In this document: positions 53,963 to 62,477 of the stretch, one piece after another
Numbering within the stretch: the stretch's first letter is position 1
Layout: the number at the start of each line of letters is the position of its first letter
Assembly (NCBI GenBank): GCA_029167225.1
Contig: JARFNK010000004.1
Span: 186,001 to 250,000 of the forward strand
Reading direction: 5' to 3'
DNA from: Sphingobium arseniciresistens
Lineage (GTDB): Bacteria > Pseudomonadota > Alphaproteobacteria > Sphingomonadales > Sphingomonadaceae
Length of the DNA stretch: 64,000 nucleotides
Program-made: the position numbers and the translations under genes
The notes under the pieces: model-generated
What the model saw: the letters and a program-made list of their open reading frames with translations, nothing else
Told to the model about the DNA's origin: nothing
The model's database searches: none

Positions 53963-54895
53963 ATGGCGAAACGTTCGATCGCAACGGGCGCAGTGGTCGC
54001 CGCGCTGATGCTCATGCCCGCCGCGTCGATTGCGCAGGATGGCGATCGCCCACGGCTCAAACTCGATTATCTCGAGTCGCCGGTGAAGGCGAGCGGTCGC
54101 AATCCTGCAGCGATTGAACGGGAATCCGGCGGTCGGCTGGGCATTGCTCTGGTCGATGCGCAGGGCAAGCTTCTGCTTGGCTTCAATCGCGAAGAGCGTT
54201 TTGCGATGTGTTCCACTTTCAAGGCGCCCTTGGCCGCTGCCATCTTGATGGGTGCGGAGAAAGGCCGATATGGGCTGGACGGAACGCTGCCGATCCGCGC
54301 CGAAGATATTCTCGATTACGCGCCGGCCGTGAAAGCCAGGCTGAAATCCGGGCGGATGGGGATCGGCGATCTCGCCAAGGCCGCGGTACAGGTGAGCGAC
54401 AACAGCGCTGCCAATATCCTGCTGCCGCTCACCGGCGGCCCTGAGGGACTGACTGCATTCATGCGCGCCCAGGGCGACGAGGTGACGCGGCTTGACCGTA
54501 CCGAACCGACCCTCAACGAGAATGCGGAAGGCGATCCGCGCGATACCACCAGCCCGCAGGCTATGGCGACGCTGATGGGACGGCTGCTGTTCCAGACCAT
54601 GCCGGCGAGCGCCGCGACCACCTTGCGCGGCTGGATGGAGGGGGCGACCACGGGAAAGCGGCGTATCAGCGCAGGGCTGCCCGAAGGCTGGACGTCGGGT
54701 GACAAGACCGGTACCTGTACGAACGCTTGGAACGACGTTGCCGTGCTGCGGTCCCCGGAAGGACAGGATTATCTGCTCGCCATCTATCTCGATCGCCCGA
54801 CGGTAACGGGCGAGGCGGCCGAGGCGATCATTGCGGAGGCAGCGTCCGCCGCCATCGGCACGCTGGTCAACATCCGCAATCGGCCGGCGCAATAG
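53963..54895 (+). CDS. Class A beta-lactamase
   Basis: A 310-residue serine beta-lactamase with a signal peptide (cleavage near AASIAQ, residue 25), so it acts in the periplasm. Motifs: nucleophile Ser84 in CSTFK (class A Ser70), SDN at 145-147, EPTLN at 181-185 (Glu166 and Asn170), and KTG at 248-250. Cys83 and Cys252 fall at class A positions 69 and 238, the disulfide pair seen in KPC/SME/NMC-A-like enzymes; other features of those enzymes are not established here. It is chromosomal in appearance, 18 bp after the ferredoxin gene. Substrate range is not predictable with confidence. Confidence 0.93.
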   Translation: MAKRSIATGAVVAALMLMPAASIAQDGDRPRLKLDYLESPVKASGRNPAAIERESGGRLGIALVDAQGKLLLGFNREERFAMCSTFKAPLAAAILMGAEKGRYGLDGTLPIRAEDILDYAPAVKARLKSGRMGIGDLAKAAVQVSDNSAANILLPLTGGPEGLTAFMRAQGDEVTRLDRTEPTLNENAEGDPRDTTSPQAMATLMGRLLFQTMPASAATTLRGWMEGATTGKRRISAGLPEGWTSGDKTGTCTNAWNDVAVLRSPEGQDYLLAIYLDRPTVTGEAAEAIIAEAASAAIGTLVNIRNRPAQ

Positions 54896-54935
54896 CTGCC
54901 CCTTGCGCAGCGCGACTTGATCCGCCATATGCCCG

Positions 54936-55032
54936 CCTGGGAGTCGGGCGGACGTGGTCGTCGCCAACCTGGTCAGGTCCTGACGGAAGCAGCCACAACG
55001 ATTTCGCCGCGGGTCGTTCCGGCTCCCACCGT
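54936..55032 (+). ncRNA. ffs: Signal recognition particle RNA (small bacterial type)
   Basis: The conserved domain IV core GGTCAGGTCC, then TGAC, then GGAAGCAGCC is at about 54971-54994. The loop UGAC fits the URRC class of SRP tetraloops. Outer pairing joins GGGAGTCGG (54939-54947) with CCGGCTCCC (near 55019-55027). It lies directly before dnaX, the usual place in alphaproteobacteria. Exact ends are approximate. The RNA works with Ffh in co-translational targeting. Confidence 0.9.
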
Positions 55033-55057
55033 CTTCCGCTGATCGACATGTTCGGGG

Positions 55058-55082
55058 CCTTCGACAAGTTCAGGCGGAACGG
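55058..55082. repeat. Dispersed intergenic repeat, copy 2 (degenerate)
   Basis: CCTTCGACAAGTTCAGGCGG followed by AACGG matches the copy at 6318-6348 with several changes. It lies between the SRP RNA gene and dnaX, in the leader of dnaX. Confidence 0.55.
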
Positions 55083-55095
55083 CTAGATCAGCCCC

Positions 55096-56757
55096 ATGTC
55101 CGATTCCCCCCAGCCCTACCGCGTCCTTGCACGCAAATATCGTCCGCAGACATTCGCCGAGCTGATCGGTCAGGATGCGATGGTGCGCACGCTGGGCAAC
55201 GCCATCAAGCGCGGCAGGCTGGCCCACGCCTTTCTGATGACGGGCGTGCGCGGGGTCGGGAAGACCTCCACGGCGCGCCTGATCGCCAAGGCGCTGAACT
55301 GTGTCGGGCCGGACGGGCAGGGTGGACCGACCATTGACCCCTGCGGCGTGTGCGAGCCTTGCCGCGCCATTGCCGAGGGACGTCACATCGACGTGATCGA
55401 GATGGACGCCGCCAGCCATACCGGCGTGGACGATGTACGCGAGATCATCGAGGCGGTGCGCTATGCCGCCGTGTCGGCGCGCTACAAAGTCTACATCATC
55501 GACGAAGTCCATATGCTCTCGAAGAATGCATTCAATGCGCTTCTCAAGACATTGGAAGAACCCCCTGAACATGTGAAGTTTCTGTTCGCGACGACCGAGG
55601 TGAACAAGGTGCCGGTGACGGTGCTCTCACGCTGCCAGCGGTTCGACCTGCGACGGATTTCGGCCGAGCAACTGGCAGCCCATTTCGCCCATGTCGTGGA
55701 AGCCGAAGGGGTGCAGGCTGAGACCGAGGCGCTGGCGCTGGTTGCGCAGGCAGCTGAGGGATCCGCGCGCGATGGCCTCTCGATCCTGGACCAGGCGATC
55801 GCCCATGCGGAAAGCGGTGGCGAGACGGCACTGGTAACGGCCGCACAGGTGCGTGAAATGCTGGGCCTGTCGGATCGCGGCGCGGTCAGGCGGTTGATGG
55901 GGCTGATCCTGGAAGGGCAGGCCGGGCCGGTGCTGGCCGCCGTGCGCGATCATCATGATCTGGGCGTCGAGCCTCTGGCGCTGATGCGCGGGCTCCTCGA
56001 AATGGTGCATGGCATCACCGTCGCCAAGGCGGGCCGGGGAAACGACAATCCTGCGCAATCGGCCGAGGAGCGCGAGCAGATCGCCCAATGGGCGACCACC
56101 CTTGGTTTCGCGCCCCTGCATCGCCTGTGGCAATTGCTGCTGAAGGGGCATGAAGAAGTCGCAAGCGCCGCCATGCCGATCGAAGCATGCGAAATGGCGC
56201 TTTTGCGCGTCGTCCATGCGGCTACGATGCCCGATCCGGGCGAATTGGCTCGATTGCTGAGGGAAGGCGGCGGTGGCGTGTCCTTCCAGCCGTCTGAAAG
56301 TGAGGCTGGGGTGGAGCCGGATATGTTTGCGCCACAGGCTGCCTTGCCTGTGATGGAACCAGTGTTCGATCCCAAGGCGCCGCCAAAGGATTTCCCAGGC
56401 CTGATCGAACGATTGTGGGCTGTGGGCAAGGGGCTTCTGGCGCAGAACCTGCACGACTGCGTCGGGCTGGTACGATATGCGCCGCCGCAGCTACACATCC
56501 GGCCGGTTCAGCCCTTGTCTGCGGACTTCAACAGGGAACTGATGCAGGCCCTGAAAGAATTGACCGACCAGGCCTGGGACGTCGGCACTGGCGACGGTCC
56601 GGCGGAGCCCAGCCTGCTCGAGCAGGAGCGGGTGCGCGACGCGCAGGCGAGGGATGCCATTCTTGAAACCCCCATCGTCCGGGCTGCACTCGGCGCCTTT
56701 GCCGAGGCTGAGTTGCTGGATGTGGACGCAAATGAACAGTGGAGTGCAAGCGCATGA
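55096..56757 (+). CDS. dnaX: DNA polymerase III subunits gamma and tau
   Basis: A 553-residue clamp-loader subunit. The AAA+ domain has YRVLARKYRPQTFAELIGQD at residues 7-26, Walker A GVRGVGKTSTA, a zinc module CGVCEPC plus an upstream Cys, and DEVHMLSKNAFNALLKTLEEPP with the Walker B region and sensor. The C-terminal tau part (after about 370) is shorter than in E. coli. No slippery A-run for frameshift production of gamma is obvious. ATG at 55096; the stop overlaps ybaB by 4 bp. Confidence 0.96.
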   Translation: MSDSPQPYRVLARKYRPQTFAELIGQDAMVRTLGNAIKRGRLAHAFLMTGVRGVGKTSTARLIAKALNCVGPDGQGGPTIDPCGVCEPCRAIAEGRHIDVIEMDAASHTGVDDVREIIEAVRYAAVSARYKVYIIDEVHMLSKNAFNALLKTLEEPPEHVKFLFATTEVNKVPVTVLSRCQRFDLRRISAEQLAAHFAHVVEAEGVQAETEALALVAQAAEGSARDGLSILDQAIAHAESGGETALVTAAQVREMLGLSDRGAVRRLMGLILEGQAGPVLAAVRDHHDLGVEPLALMRGLLEMVHGITVAKAGRGNDNPAQSAEEREQIAQWATTLGFAPLHRLWQLLLKGHEEVASAAMPIEACEMALLRVVHAATMPDPGELARLLREGGGGVSFQPSESEAGVEPDMFAPQAALPVMEPVFDPKAPPKDFPGLIERLWAVGKGLLAQNLHDCVGLVRYAPPQLHIRPVQPLSADFNRELMQALKELTDQAWDVGTGDGPAEPSLLEQERVRDAQARDAILETPIVRAALGAFAEAELLDVDANEQWSASA

Positions 56758-57077
56758 AAGACCTTAATGAAATTCTCGGCATGGCCAGCCGCGTGCAGGA
56801 GGAATTGACCAAGGCTCAGGACAATCTCGACAAGATCGAGGTCGAGGGCGTGTCCGGCGGCGGCATCGTCAAGGTGCGCGCGACCGCCAAGGGGCGGATC
56901 GTCGGCGTCAACATTGATGAGTCCCTGCTGCAGCCTTCGGAAAAGCATATGGTCGAGGATCTGGTTGCCGCGGCCTTCAACGATGCGCGCAAGAAGGCCG
57001 ATGAAGTCAGCCAGGCCGAAATGAGCAAGATGACGAGCGGCCTGCCGCTGCCCCCCGGCTTCAAGCTGCCGTTCTGA
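56754..57077 (+). CDS. YbaB/EbfC nucleoid-associated protein
   Basis: A 107-residue protein starting MKDLNEILGMASRVQEELTK. The YbaB pattern is intact: coiled coil, then VEGVSGGGIVKVRATAKGRI, and the final LPLPPGFKLPF. It binds DNA as a dimer and covers the nucleoid. The ATG at 56754 overlaps the dnaX stop (ATGA), giving the conserved dnaX-ybaB coupling. Confidence 0.95.
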   Translation: MKDLNEILGMASRVQEELTKAQDNLDKIEVEGVSGGGIVKVRATAKGRIVGVNIDESLLQPSEKHMVEDLVAAAFNDARKKADEVSQAEMSKMTSGLPLPPGFKLPF

Positions 57078-57469
57078 TCACGGCGGGGCTCCAAGGGACT
57101 CTAAACAGGCTGAGGACCAAAGGCCTGACATGTGCCGCATCGGTGTTGGATAGGCCCCGAAAAGGCCCGCGCCGCCCGTCTTCCCGGCCAGACGTTGTGC
57201 CGTCCAAGCCACATGGAGCGGCATGGCGACGATGAATGCCTGAACATGTCCGGCCGTGAGTGCAGCGGCGAGCAGGAGGCGTCGGCTTTGTGACGTCGAC
57301 GATCGACAGCCTGCCTCACGCTGTCTTTTCCCACTGCGTTTGATCGCGGCGCTTCCGGGCCCCAGAACCGGACCCACGCCGGAAGCGCGAAATAGACGCG
57401 CGAACCGGCTATAAAGGCAATCATCACTACAGGCGCGGCGGGATTGGAGGCCCGGACAAATACGCTCAT
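57078..57469 (-). pseudogene. Probable frameshifted small membrane-protein gene
   Basis: The ATG at 57469 has an excellent ribosome binding site (AAAGGAG). It opens a frame with good codon use: MSVFVRASNPAAPVVMIAFI, then a hydrophobic stretch and WVRFWGPEAP. After about 60 residues the codon pattern in this frame worsens, while another frame gives RLLLAAALTAGHVQAFIVAM and LHVAWTAQRLAGKTGG with coding-like third positions, to a stop at 57078. A one- or two-base shift near 57290-57310 would join the halves into one small membrane protein. It may be a real pseudogene or a sequence error. The remaining part of the gap to lon contains the lon promoter. Confidence 0.45.
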
Positions 57470-57535
57470 GACTGCTCCTTTGTGTATTATTTGGTTGGCA
57501 CGCAAATGGCGCATCTGAGGCAACTGTCGACCGGA

Positions 57536-57566
57536 CATTGATCGTTAATGCCGTTCGTCCCATATA
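57536..57566 (+). promoter_or_regulatory. Candidate heat-shock (sigma-32) promoter of lon
   Basis: CATTGA (57536-57541), a 17-bp spacer and CCCATATA (57559-57566) resemble the sigma-32 pattern CTTGAA / CCCCATNTA. The predicted start site is about 30 bp before the lon ATG. The -10 match is good, the -35 match is weak. Confidence 0.5.
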
Positions 57567-57606
57567 AGGCATCGAACGGCCCTGCTTGTGGCCGTATGGA
57601 GATTGA

Positions 57607-60003
57607 ATGACTATCAGTTACCCCCTCCTGCCGCTGCGCGACATCGTCGTGTTCCCGCAGATGATCGTTCCCCTCTTCGTGGGCCGCGACAAGAGCGTGG
57701 CCGCGCTTGAAAAGGCGATGGAAGCCGACAAGGACATCTTCCTGGTGTCGCAGCTCGATCCGGCGGAAGACGATCCCGATCGTGAGTCGCTTTATGACAC
57801 GGGCGTCATCGCCACCGTGCTGCAGTTGCTGAAACTGCCCGACGGCACGGTGCGCGTGCTGGTGGAAGGCAAGCAGCGAGCGAAGCTGGAAGGCGTGGAG
57901 ACTGAGCCCGATCATCTCGTGGCGCAGATCGAGCTGCTGCAGGAAGGCGAAGCAACAGGCCCCGAGGCCGAGGCGCTGATGCGCTCTGTTGCCGAGCAGT
58001 TCGAGAATTACGCGAAGCTCAATAAGAAGCTGCCGGCCGAGACGCCGGTGCAGTTGCGCGAGATCGAGGATGCCTCGAAGCTCGCCGATGCGGTCGCCGC
58101 GAACATCAATGTCAAGGTGGCCGACAAGCAGGCGCTGCTGGTCGAGACCGACCCGGTCAAGCGGCTGGAGATGGTCTTCGCGTTCATGGAAGGCCAGCTT
58201 GGCGTCCTGCAGGTCGAAAAGAAGATCCGCGGTCGCGTGAAGCGGCAGATGGAGAAGACCCAGCGCGAATATTATCTGAACGAGCAGCTGAAGGCGATCC
58301 AGCGCGAGCTGGGTAATGGCGAAGGCGAGGACGCCGACGAATTGGCCGAGCTGACGCAGAAGATCGCCAAGCTCAAGCTCAGCAAGGAAGCGCGTTCGAA
58401 GGCGACCGCCGAGCTGAAGAAGCTCAAGACCATGCAGCCCATGTCCGCCGAGGCGACCGTGGTGCGCAATTATCTGGACGTGCTGCTCGGGCTGCCCTGG
58501 GGCAAGAAGGGGAAGGTGAAGACCGACCTCAAGAAGGCGCAGGAAATCCTGGATGCGGATCATTTCGCCCTCGAAAAGGTGAAGGACCGGATCGTAGAAT
58601 ATCTCGCGGTTCAGGCCCGCACCAACAAGCTCAAGGGGCCGATCCTGTGCCTCGTCGGCCCTCCGGGTGTGGGCAAGACCTCACTTGGCCGGTCGATCGC
58701 GAAGGCAACCGGGCGGGAATTCATCCGTCAATCGCTGGGCGGCGTGCGCGATGAAGCCGAGATCCGCGGTCATCGCCGTACCTATATCGGGTCGCTGCCG
58801 GGCAAGATCGTCACCAACCTGAAAAAGGCGGGGACGATGAACCCGCTGTTCCTGCTCGACGAGATCGACAAGCTGGGGCAGGATTTCCGTGGCGATCCCG
58901 CCTCCGCGCTGCTCGAAGTGCTCGACCCGGAGCAGAATGCGAAATTCCAGGACCATTATCTGGAGATCGACGTAGATCTTTCGGACGTGATGTTCGTGAC
59001 CACCGCGAACAGCCTGAACCTGCCCCAGCCGCTGCTCGACCGCATGGAGATCATCCGGCTCGAGGGCTATACCGAGGACGAGAAGGTCGAGATCGCCCAG
59101 CGTCACCTGCTGCCCAAGCAGATCGAGGCGCATGGCCTGAAGGATGAAGAGTTCAGAGTGGAGGAGGCCGCGCTGCGCGACCTGATCCGCTATTATACCC
59201 GTGAATCCGGCGTCCGCACGCTTGAGCGTGAGATCGCCCGCCTTGCGCGCAAAGCGTTGAGGAAGATCCTTGAAGGCAGCCTGGAAACAGCTGTTATCAC
59301 GCCCGAAAATCTTTCCGACTATGCAGGCGTGCGCAAGTTCCGCCATGGCGTAGGCGAGGAGGAAAACCAGATCGGCGCGGTCACAGGCCTGGCATGGACG
59401 GAAGTCGGCGGCGAGTTGCTGACCATCGAGTCGGTGACGGTGCCCGGAAAGGGCGCGATCCGCACCACCGGCAAGCTCGGTGACGTGATGACGGAATCGA
59501 TCCAGGCGGCGTTTTCCTATGTGAAGGCCCGCTCGCCCGGTTACGGCATCAAGCCAAGCATCTTCACGCGGAAGGATATCCACATCCATCTGCCCGAAGG
59601 CGCCGTGCCCAAGGATGGTCCGTCGGCAGGTATCGGCATGGTCACGTCCATCGTCAGCACCTTGACCGGTATTCCCGTGCACAAGGACGTGGCGATGACC
59701 GGCGAGGTTACGCTGCGTGGCCGCGTACTTCCCATCGGCGGCCTCAAGGAAAAGCTGCTGGCGGCCTTGCGTGGCGGCATCAAGACCGTGCTGATTCCAC
59801 AGGAGAATGAAAAGGATCTGGCGGAAATTCCTGCAAACGTTCGCGAAGGGCTTGAAATCATTCCGGTCGAACATGTCGATCAGGTGCTGGCACGGGCGCT
59901 CGTCGCTCCGCTGGAACCCATTGCCTGGACGGAAGAGGACGATCTCGCGGCCCAACCAACCCCTGGCCATGGTACGGAAAATGATGCTGCACTGCGTCAT
60001 TAA
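57607..60003 (+). CDS. lon: ATP-dependent protease Lon
   Basis: A 798-residue Lon protease: N-terminal substrate-binding domain (LPLRDIVVFPQMIVPLFVGR), coiled coil (KRQMEKTQREYYLNEQLKAI), AAA+ domain with GPPGVGKTS and the IFLLDEID-like FLLDEIDKLG, and a C-terminal protease domain with the catalytic Ser673 in PKDGPSAGIGM and a lysine further on (GGLKEKLLAA). It degrades misfolded and regulatory proteins. Length is typical for alphaproteobacteria. Followed by hupB, a conserved neighbour. Confidence 0.97.
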   Translation: MTISYPLLPLRDIVVFPQMIVPLFVGRDKSVAALEKAMEADKDIFLVSQLDPAEDDPDRESLYDTGVIATVLQLLKLPDGTVRVLVEGKQRAKLEGVETEPDHLVAQIELLQEGEATGPEAEALMRSVAEQFENYAKLNKKLPAETPVQLREIEDASKLADAVAANINVKVADKQALLVETDPVKRLEMVFAFMEGQLGVLQVEKKIRGRVKRQMEKTQREYYLNEQLKAIQRELGNGEGEDADELAELTQKIAKLKLSKEARSKATAELKKLKTMQPMSAEATVVRNYLDVLLGLPWGKKGKVKTDLKKAQEILDADHFALEKVKDRIVEYLAVQARTNKLKGPILCLVGPPGVGKTSLGRSIAKATGREFIRQSLGGVRDEAEIRGHRRTYIGSLPGKIVTNLKKAGTMNPLFLLDEIDKLGQDFRGDPASALLEVLDPEQNAKFQDHYLEIDVDLSDVMFVTTANSLNLPQPLLDRMEIIRLEGYTEDEKVEIAQRHLLPKQIEAHGLKDEEFRVEEAALRDLIRYYTRESGVRTLEREIARLARKALRKILEGSLETAVITPENLSDYAGVRKFRHGVGEEENQIGAVTGLAWTEVGGELLTIESVTVPGKGAIRTTGKLGDVMTESIQAAFSYVKARSPGYGIKPSIFTRKDIHIHLPEGAVPKDGPSAGIGMVTSIVSTLTGIPVHKDVAMTGEVTLRGRVLPIGGLKEKLLAALRGGIKTVLIPQENEKDLAEIPANVREGLEIIPVEHVDQVLARALVAPLEPIAWTEEDDLAAQPTPGHGTENDAALRH

Positions 60004-60059
60004 CCAAGGAATTCCCGGCTTCTGACGCAAAACGGGGTATGGTTGGCGGCTTCTGTCGC

Positions 60060-60095
60060 TTTCCCTTTGACAGGGAAAAAATTCCACGCCTTTAT
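60060..60095 (+). promoter_or_regulatory. hupB promoter with an inverted repeat over the -35 box
   Basis: TTGACA (60067-60072), a 17-bp spacer and CTTTAT (60090-60095) make a good sigma-70 promoter, about 60 bp before the hupB ATG. TTTCCCT (60060-60066) and AGGGAAA (60072-60078) form a perfect 7-bp inverted repeat that encloses the -35 hexamer. Confidence 0.6.
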
Positions 60096-60152
60096 TGCGC
60101 GCCTTACGCCGCGATTCCTATTATCAACAACAAAGAAGGGGGTTCCCAAGGC

Positions 60153-60425
60153 ATGAATAAGCAGGATCTTATTAGCGCAGTCGCGGATGGCAGCGGCCTT
60201 AGCAAGAGCGATGCCACGAAGGCCGTGGAAAGCGTTTTTGATTCGATCACGAGCACGCTCAAGAAGGGCGATGAAGTGCGTCTGGTCGGCTTCGGGACTT
60301 TTTCCGTTTCGAAGCGGAAAGCATCGACCGGCCGGAACCCGCGTACTGGTGAGACGATGACGATCAAGGCGTCGAGCCAGCCGAAGTTCAAGGCCGGCAA
60401 GGGCCTGAAGGATGCTGTGAACTGA
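60153..60425 (+). CDS. hupB: DNA-binding protein HU
   Basis: A 90-residue HU-family histone-like protein, MNKQDLISAVADGSGLSKSD at the start, with the DNA-contact arm GRNPRTGETMTIKAS and the C-terminal FKAGKGLKDAVN. It forms dimers that bend and compact DNA. GAAGGGGG lies upstream of the ATG at 60153; the longer open frame includes the promoter region. A terminator-like hairpin follows. Confidence 0.97.
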   Translation: MNKQDLISAVADGSGLSKSDATKAVESVFDSITSTLKKGDEVRLVGFGTFSVSKRKASTGRNPRTGETMTIKASSQPKFKAGKGLKDAVN

Positions 60426-60455
60426 CAGCTTGCTCCCATTCCCCAAATCCTTGGG

Positions 60456-60504
60456 GGCGAGGCGATGTATTGGGGAAGGCGGGGCGGGATGGCCTCGCCT
60501 TTTT
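60456..60504 (+). terminator. Terminator-like hairpin after hupB
   Basis: GGCGAGGC (60456-60463) pairs with GCCTCGCC (60492-60499), followed by a run of five Ts. The loop is long (28 nt) and contains smaller possible stems. Likely the intrinsic terminator of hupB. Confidence 0.7.
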
Positions 60505-60600
60505 CTATGGCGCGGCCTCGAGCGCACGCGGTGCGGTGTCGCGCCCATGACATTTCGACAGGGCTGATCCCATCTTTCCGAAGAAGGTCAAAAAGGATGC

Positions 60601-60629
60601 TTGACGCTGGGGGGCACCCCGCCTTATGA
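60601..60629 (+). promoter_or_regulatory. Candidate promoter of tRNA-His
   Basis: TTGACG (60601-60606), 17-bp spacer, TTATGA (60624-60629). The tRNA starts 30 bp after the -10 box. The spacer is very GC-rich, as in stringent-type promoters. Confidence 0.5.
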
Positions 60630-60658
60630 GCCGCCTTCCGCGCAGATGGCGTGGATAT

Positions 60659-60736
60659 GGCGATCGTAGCTCAGTTGGTTAGAGCGCTGGTTTGTGGTAC
60701 CAGAGGTCGGGGGTTCAAGACCCCTCGATCGCCCCA
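60659..60736 (+). tRNA. tRNA-His (anticodon GTG)
   Basis: A full cloverleaf: acceptor GGCGATCG (including the histidine-specific G at -1) pairing with CGATCGCC, D-arm AGCTCAGTTGGTTAGAGC, anticodon GTG at 60694-60696 within CTGGT-TTGTGGT-ACCAG, T-arm with GGTTCAAG, and an encoded CCA end. C73 opposite G-1 is the histidine identity pair. Confidence 0.97.
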
Positions 60737-60851
60737 TTTTCCCCTTCAGAAGCGCCGGCGACGTCCGTTCGTCCTTTTTTGTCGCTTTGGACTGGAAAAT
60801 CCCGGATAGACATATTATTGCTCTCTATCGTAATTTTATTTCGAGAGCGCC

Positions 60852-61901
60852 ATGACCACTCCCTGGGATCTCCCTGATTTCGACGACCATGAAGGTCTGC
60901 ACCTGTTCCGCGATCGTGCGAGCGGCTTGACTGCGCTTGTGGCCGTGCATTCGACCGCGCTCGGGCCAGGTGCCGGCGGTGTGCGCTTCTGGCACTATGG
61001 TGACAGGCAGGATGCGATCACCGACGCGCTCCGCTTGTCCCGCGGCATGAGCTACAAGAATGCGATGGCGGGGCTGCCCATGGGCGGCGCGAAAGGCGTC
61101 ATTCTGGCCGATGGTCAGGGCACCAAGACCCAGGAAATGCTGCAGGCCTTTGGCCGCTGCGTCGAGTCCCTCGGCGGGCGTTATGTCACCGCAGAGGATG
61201 TGGGCATTTCCGAAAAGGATATGATGGTGATCGCCAGGGCGACCCGTCATGTCTCGGGCCTTCCCGCAGCGCCGGGACGTGCCGGTGGCGATCCCGGCCC
61301 GTTTACGGCCTATGGCATCTATCTGGGCGTGCGTGCCGCAGTGGCAGAAGTAACGGGGCAGGACGACATGGCCGGCGTCCATGTCGCGATCCAGGGCGTG
61401 GGAAGCGTCGGCGGCGGGCTCGCGCGGCATCTGGCGAAGGACGGTGCCAGGCTGACGCTGGCGGACGTCAATATGGAGCGTGCGCGGTCGCTGGCTGCAG
61501 AGTTGGGAGCGGAGGTCGTCGACAGCGATGCCATCCTTGAGACCAAGGCGGACGTCTTCAGCCCCAATGCGCTGGGCGCGGTACTCAACAGCCAGTCAAT
61601 TCCGCGCCTTTATGCGCCAATCGTGGCAGGAGGGGCAAATAACCAGATCGCGACGCCAGGGGACGCCGCGCGACTGCATGAGCGAGGCATTCTCTATGCC
61701 CCTGATTATGTGATCAACGCTGGCGGCATCATCAACGTCGCGCTGGAATATCTCGGCCAGGGCAATCGCGATGAAGTGCTTGGTCGCATCGCGCTCATCC
61801 CGGAACGGCTCCACGCGATCTGGCAGCAGAGCAAGTCCAGCGGGCGGCCTGCGGCCGATGTTGCGGATTCCATGGCGCAGGCGTTGATCGGCCGGGGGTA
61901 A
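60852..61901 (+). CDS. Leucine/valine dehydrogenase-like amino acid dehydrogenase
   Basis: A 349-residue Glu/Leu/Phe/Val dehydrogenase. The catalytic lysine region is SYKNAMAGLPMGGAKGVI (residues 66-83), with a second conserved site in TAEDVGISEKDM and the Rossmann motif VAIQGVGSVGGGLARHL. It would deaminate branched-chain amino acids to oxo acids with NAD+. Length equals that of leucine dehydrogenase. It may feed leucine carbon into the ivd-mcc pathway encoded at 26-32 kb (inference). The upstream gap after tRNA-His is AT-rich and probably has the promoter. Confidence 0.92.
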   Translation: MTTPWDLPDFDDHEGLHLFRDRASGLTALVAVHSTALGPGAGGVRFWHYGDRQDAITDALRLSRGMSYKNAMAGLPMGGAKGVILADGQGTKTQEMLQAFGRCVESLGGRYVTAEDVGISEKDMMVIARATRHVSGLPAAPGRAGGDPGPFTAYGIYLGVRAAVAEVTGQDDMAGVHVAIQGVGSVGGGLARHLAKDGARLTLADVNMERARSLAAELGAEVVDSDAILETKADVFSPNALGAVLNSQSIPRLYAPIVAGGANNQIATPGDAARLHERGILYAPDYVINAGGIINVALEYLGQGNRDEVLGRIALIPERLHAIWQQSKSSGRPAADVADSMAQALIGRG

Positions 61902-62038
61902 GGCGGCCCACTCGTTACCGATCAGCCTGCGTCACGCTGGGGTGGGGCACGGCCTGACGGAATATCGCCCCTCGTCCGCGCGAGCCCCCCTCACTGCGCT
62001 CAGCAGAGAGGCGCGCGCGCCTGCATGCCTGCACGCAA

Positions 62039-62338
62039 TTATTCGACGGCCAGCAATGTCACGCCGGCATATTTGTCTTCAGCAGCGTTGAAGATGTCGG
62101 ATCGATCAAAGGGGATCGGCGTCAGTTCACGCACGGCCAACCCGGCCAGCTTGAACGTACCCAGCTTCAATTCCCGCGGCGGCTCCCCCTCACGTTCGAC
62201 AGTCACCGCATCGACGAACAGTTCGTCGTGCTTGGTGTAAAGGATATGCGGCGCGAGTTTCACCGTCATCTTGTTGTACGTCGCCTCAATGCAGCGTCGG
62301 GTGACGATGGCTTCCATTATGGTCCGATGTTGGGTCAT
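62039..62338 (-). CDS. Small conserved protein, WYL-like, unknown function
   Basis: A 99-residue protein starting MTQHRTIMEAIVTRRCIEAT. The pattern IxxAIxxRRxIxxTYN followed by beta strands (KLAPHILYTKHDELFVDAV, FKLAGLAVRELT) resembles the WYL domain, a ligand-binding module, without a DNA-binding part. A later ATG at 62317 (MEAIVTRR) is possible. It is divergent from hisI and converges on the dehydrogenase gene. The gap 61902-62038 shows no gene. Confidence 0.7.
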   Translation of the reverse strand: MTQHRTIMEAIVTRRCIEATYNKMTVKLAPHILYTKHDELFVDAVTVEREGEPPRELKLGTFKLAGLAVRELTPIPFDRSDIFNAAEDKYAGVTLLAVE

Positions 62339-62477
62339 GGCGTTCCACTGACGATGCTGCACCGCAATGTCCATTGCAATCGATGCAACCAGGGTTGCAC
62401 TGCGGACAGAGACAGGCACGGTTTACACCGCCGTATTTCCTCTTCGCAATGGGCATCGCCCATCCTATAGCGCGCAC

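Noticed and set aside
58681-60087. 468-residue open frame antisense to lon
   Set aside because: Antisense to the conserved AAA+ and protease domains of lon; no recognisable domain or start site.
62002-62036. Low-complexity GCGCGC stretch as a possible attachment or recombination site
   Set aside because: Simple alternating sequence between convergent genes; no flanking repeats, integrase or tRNA end.
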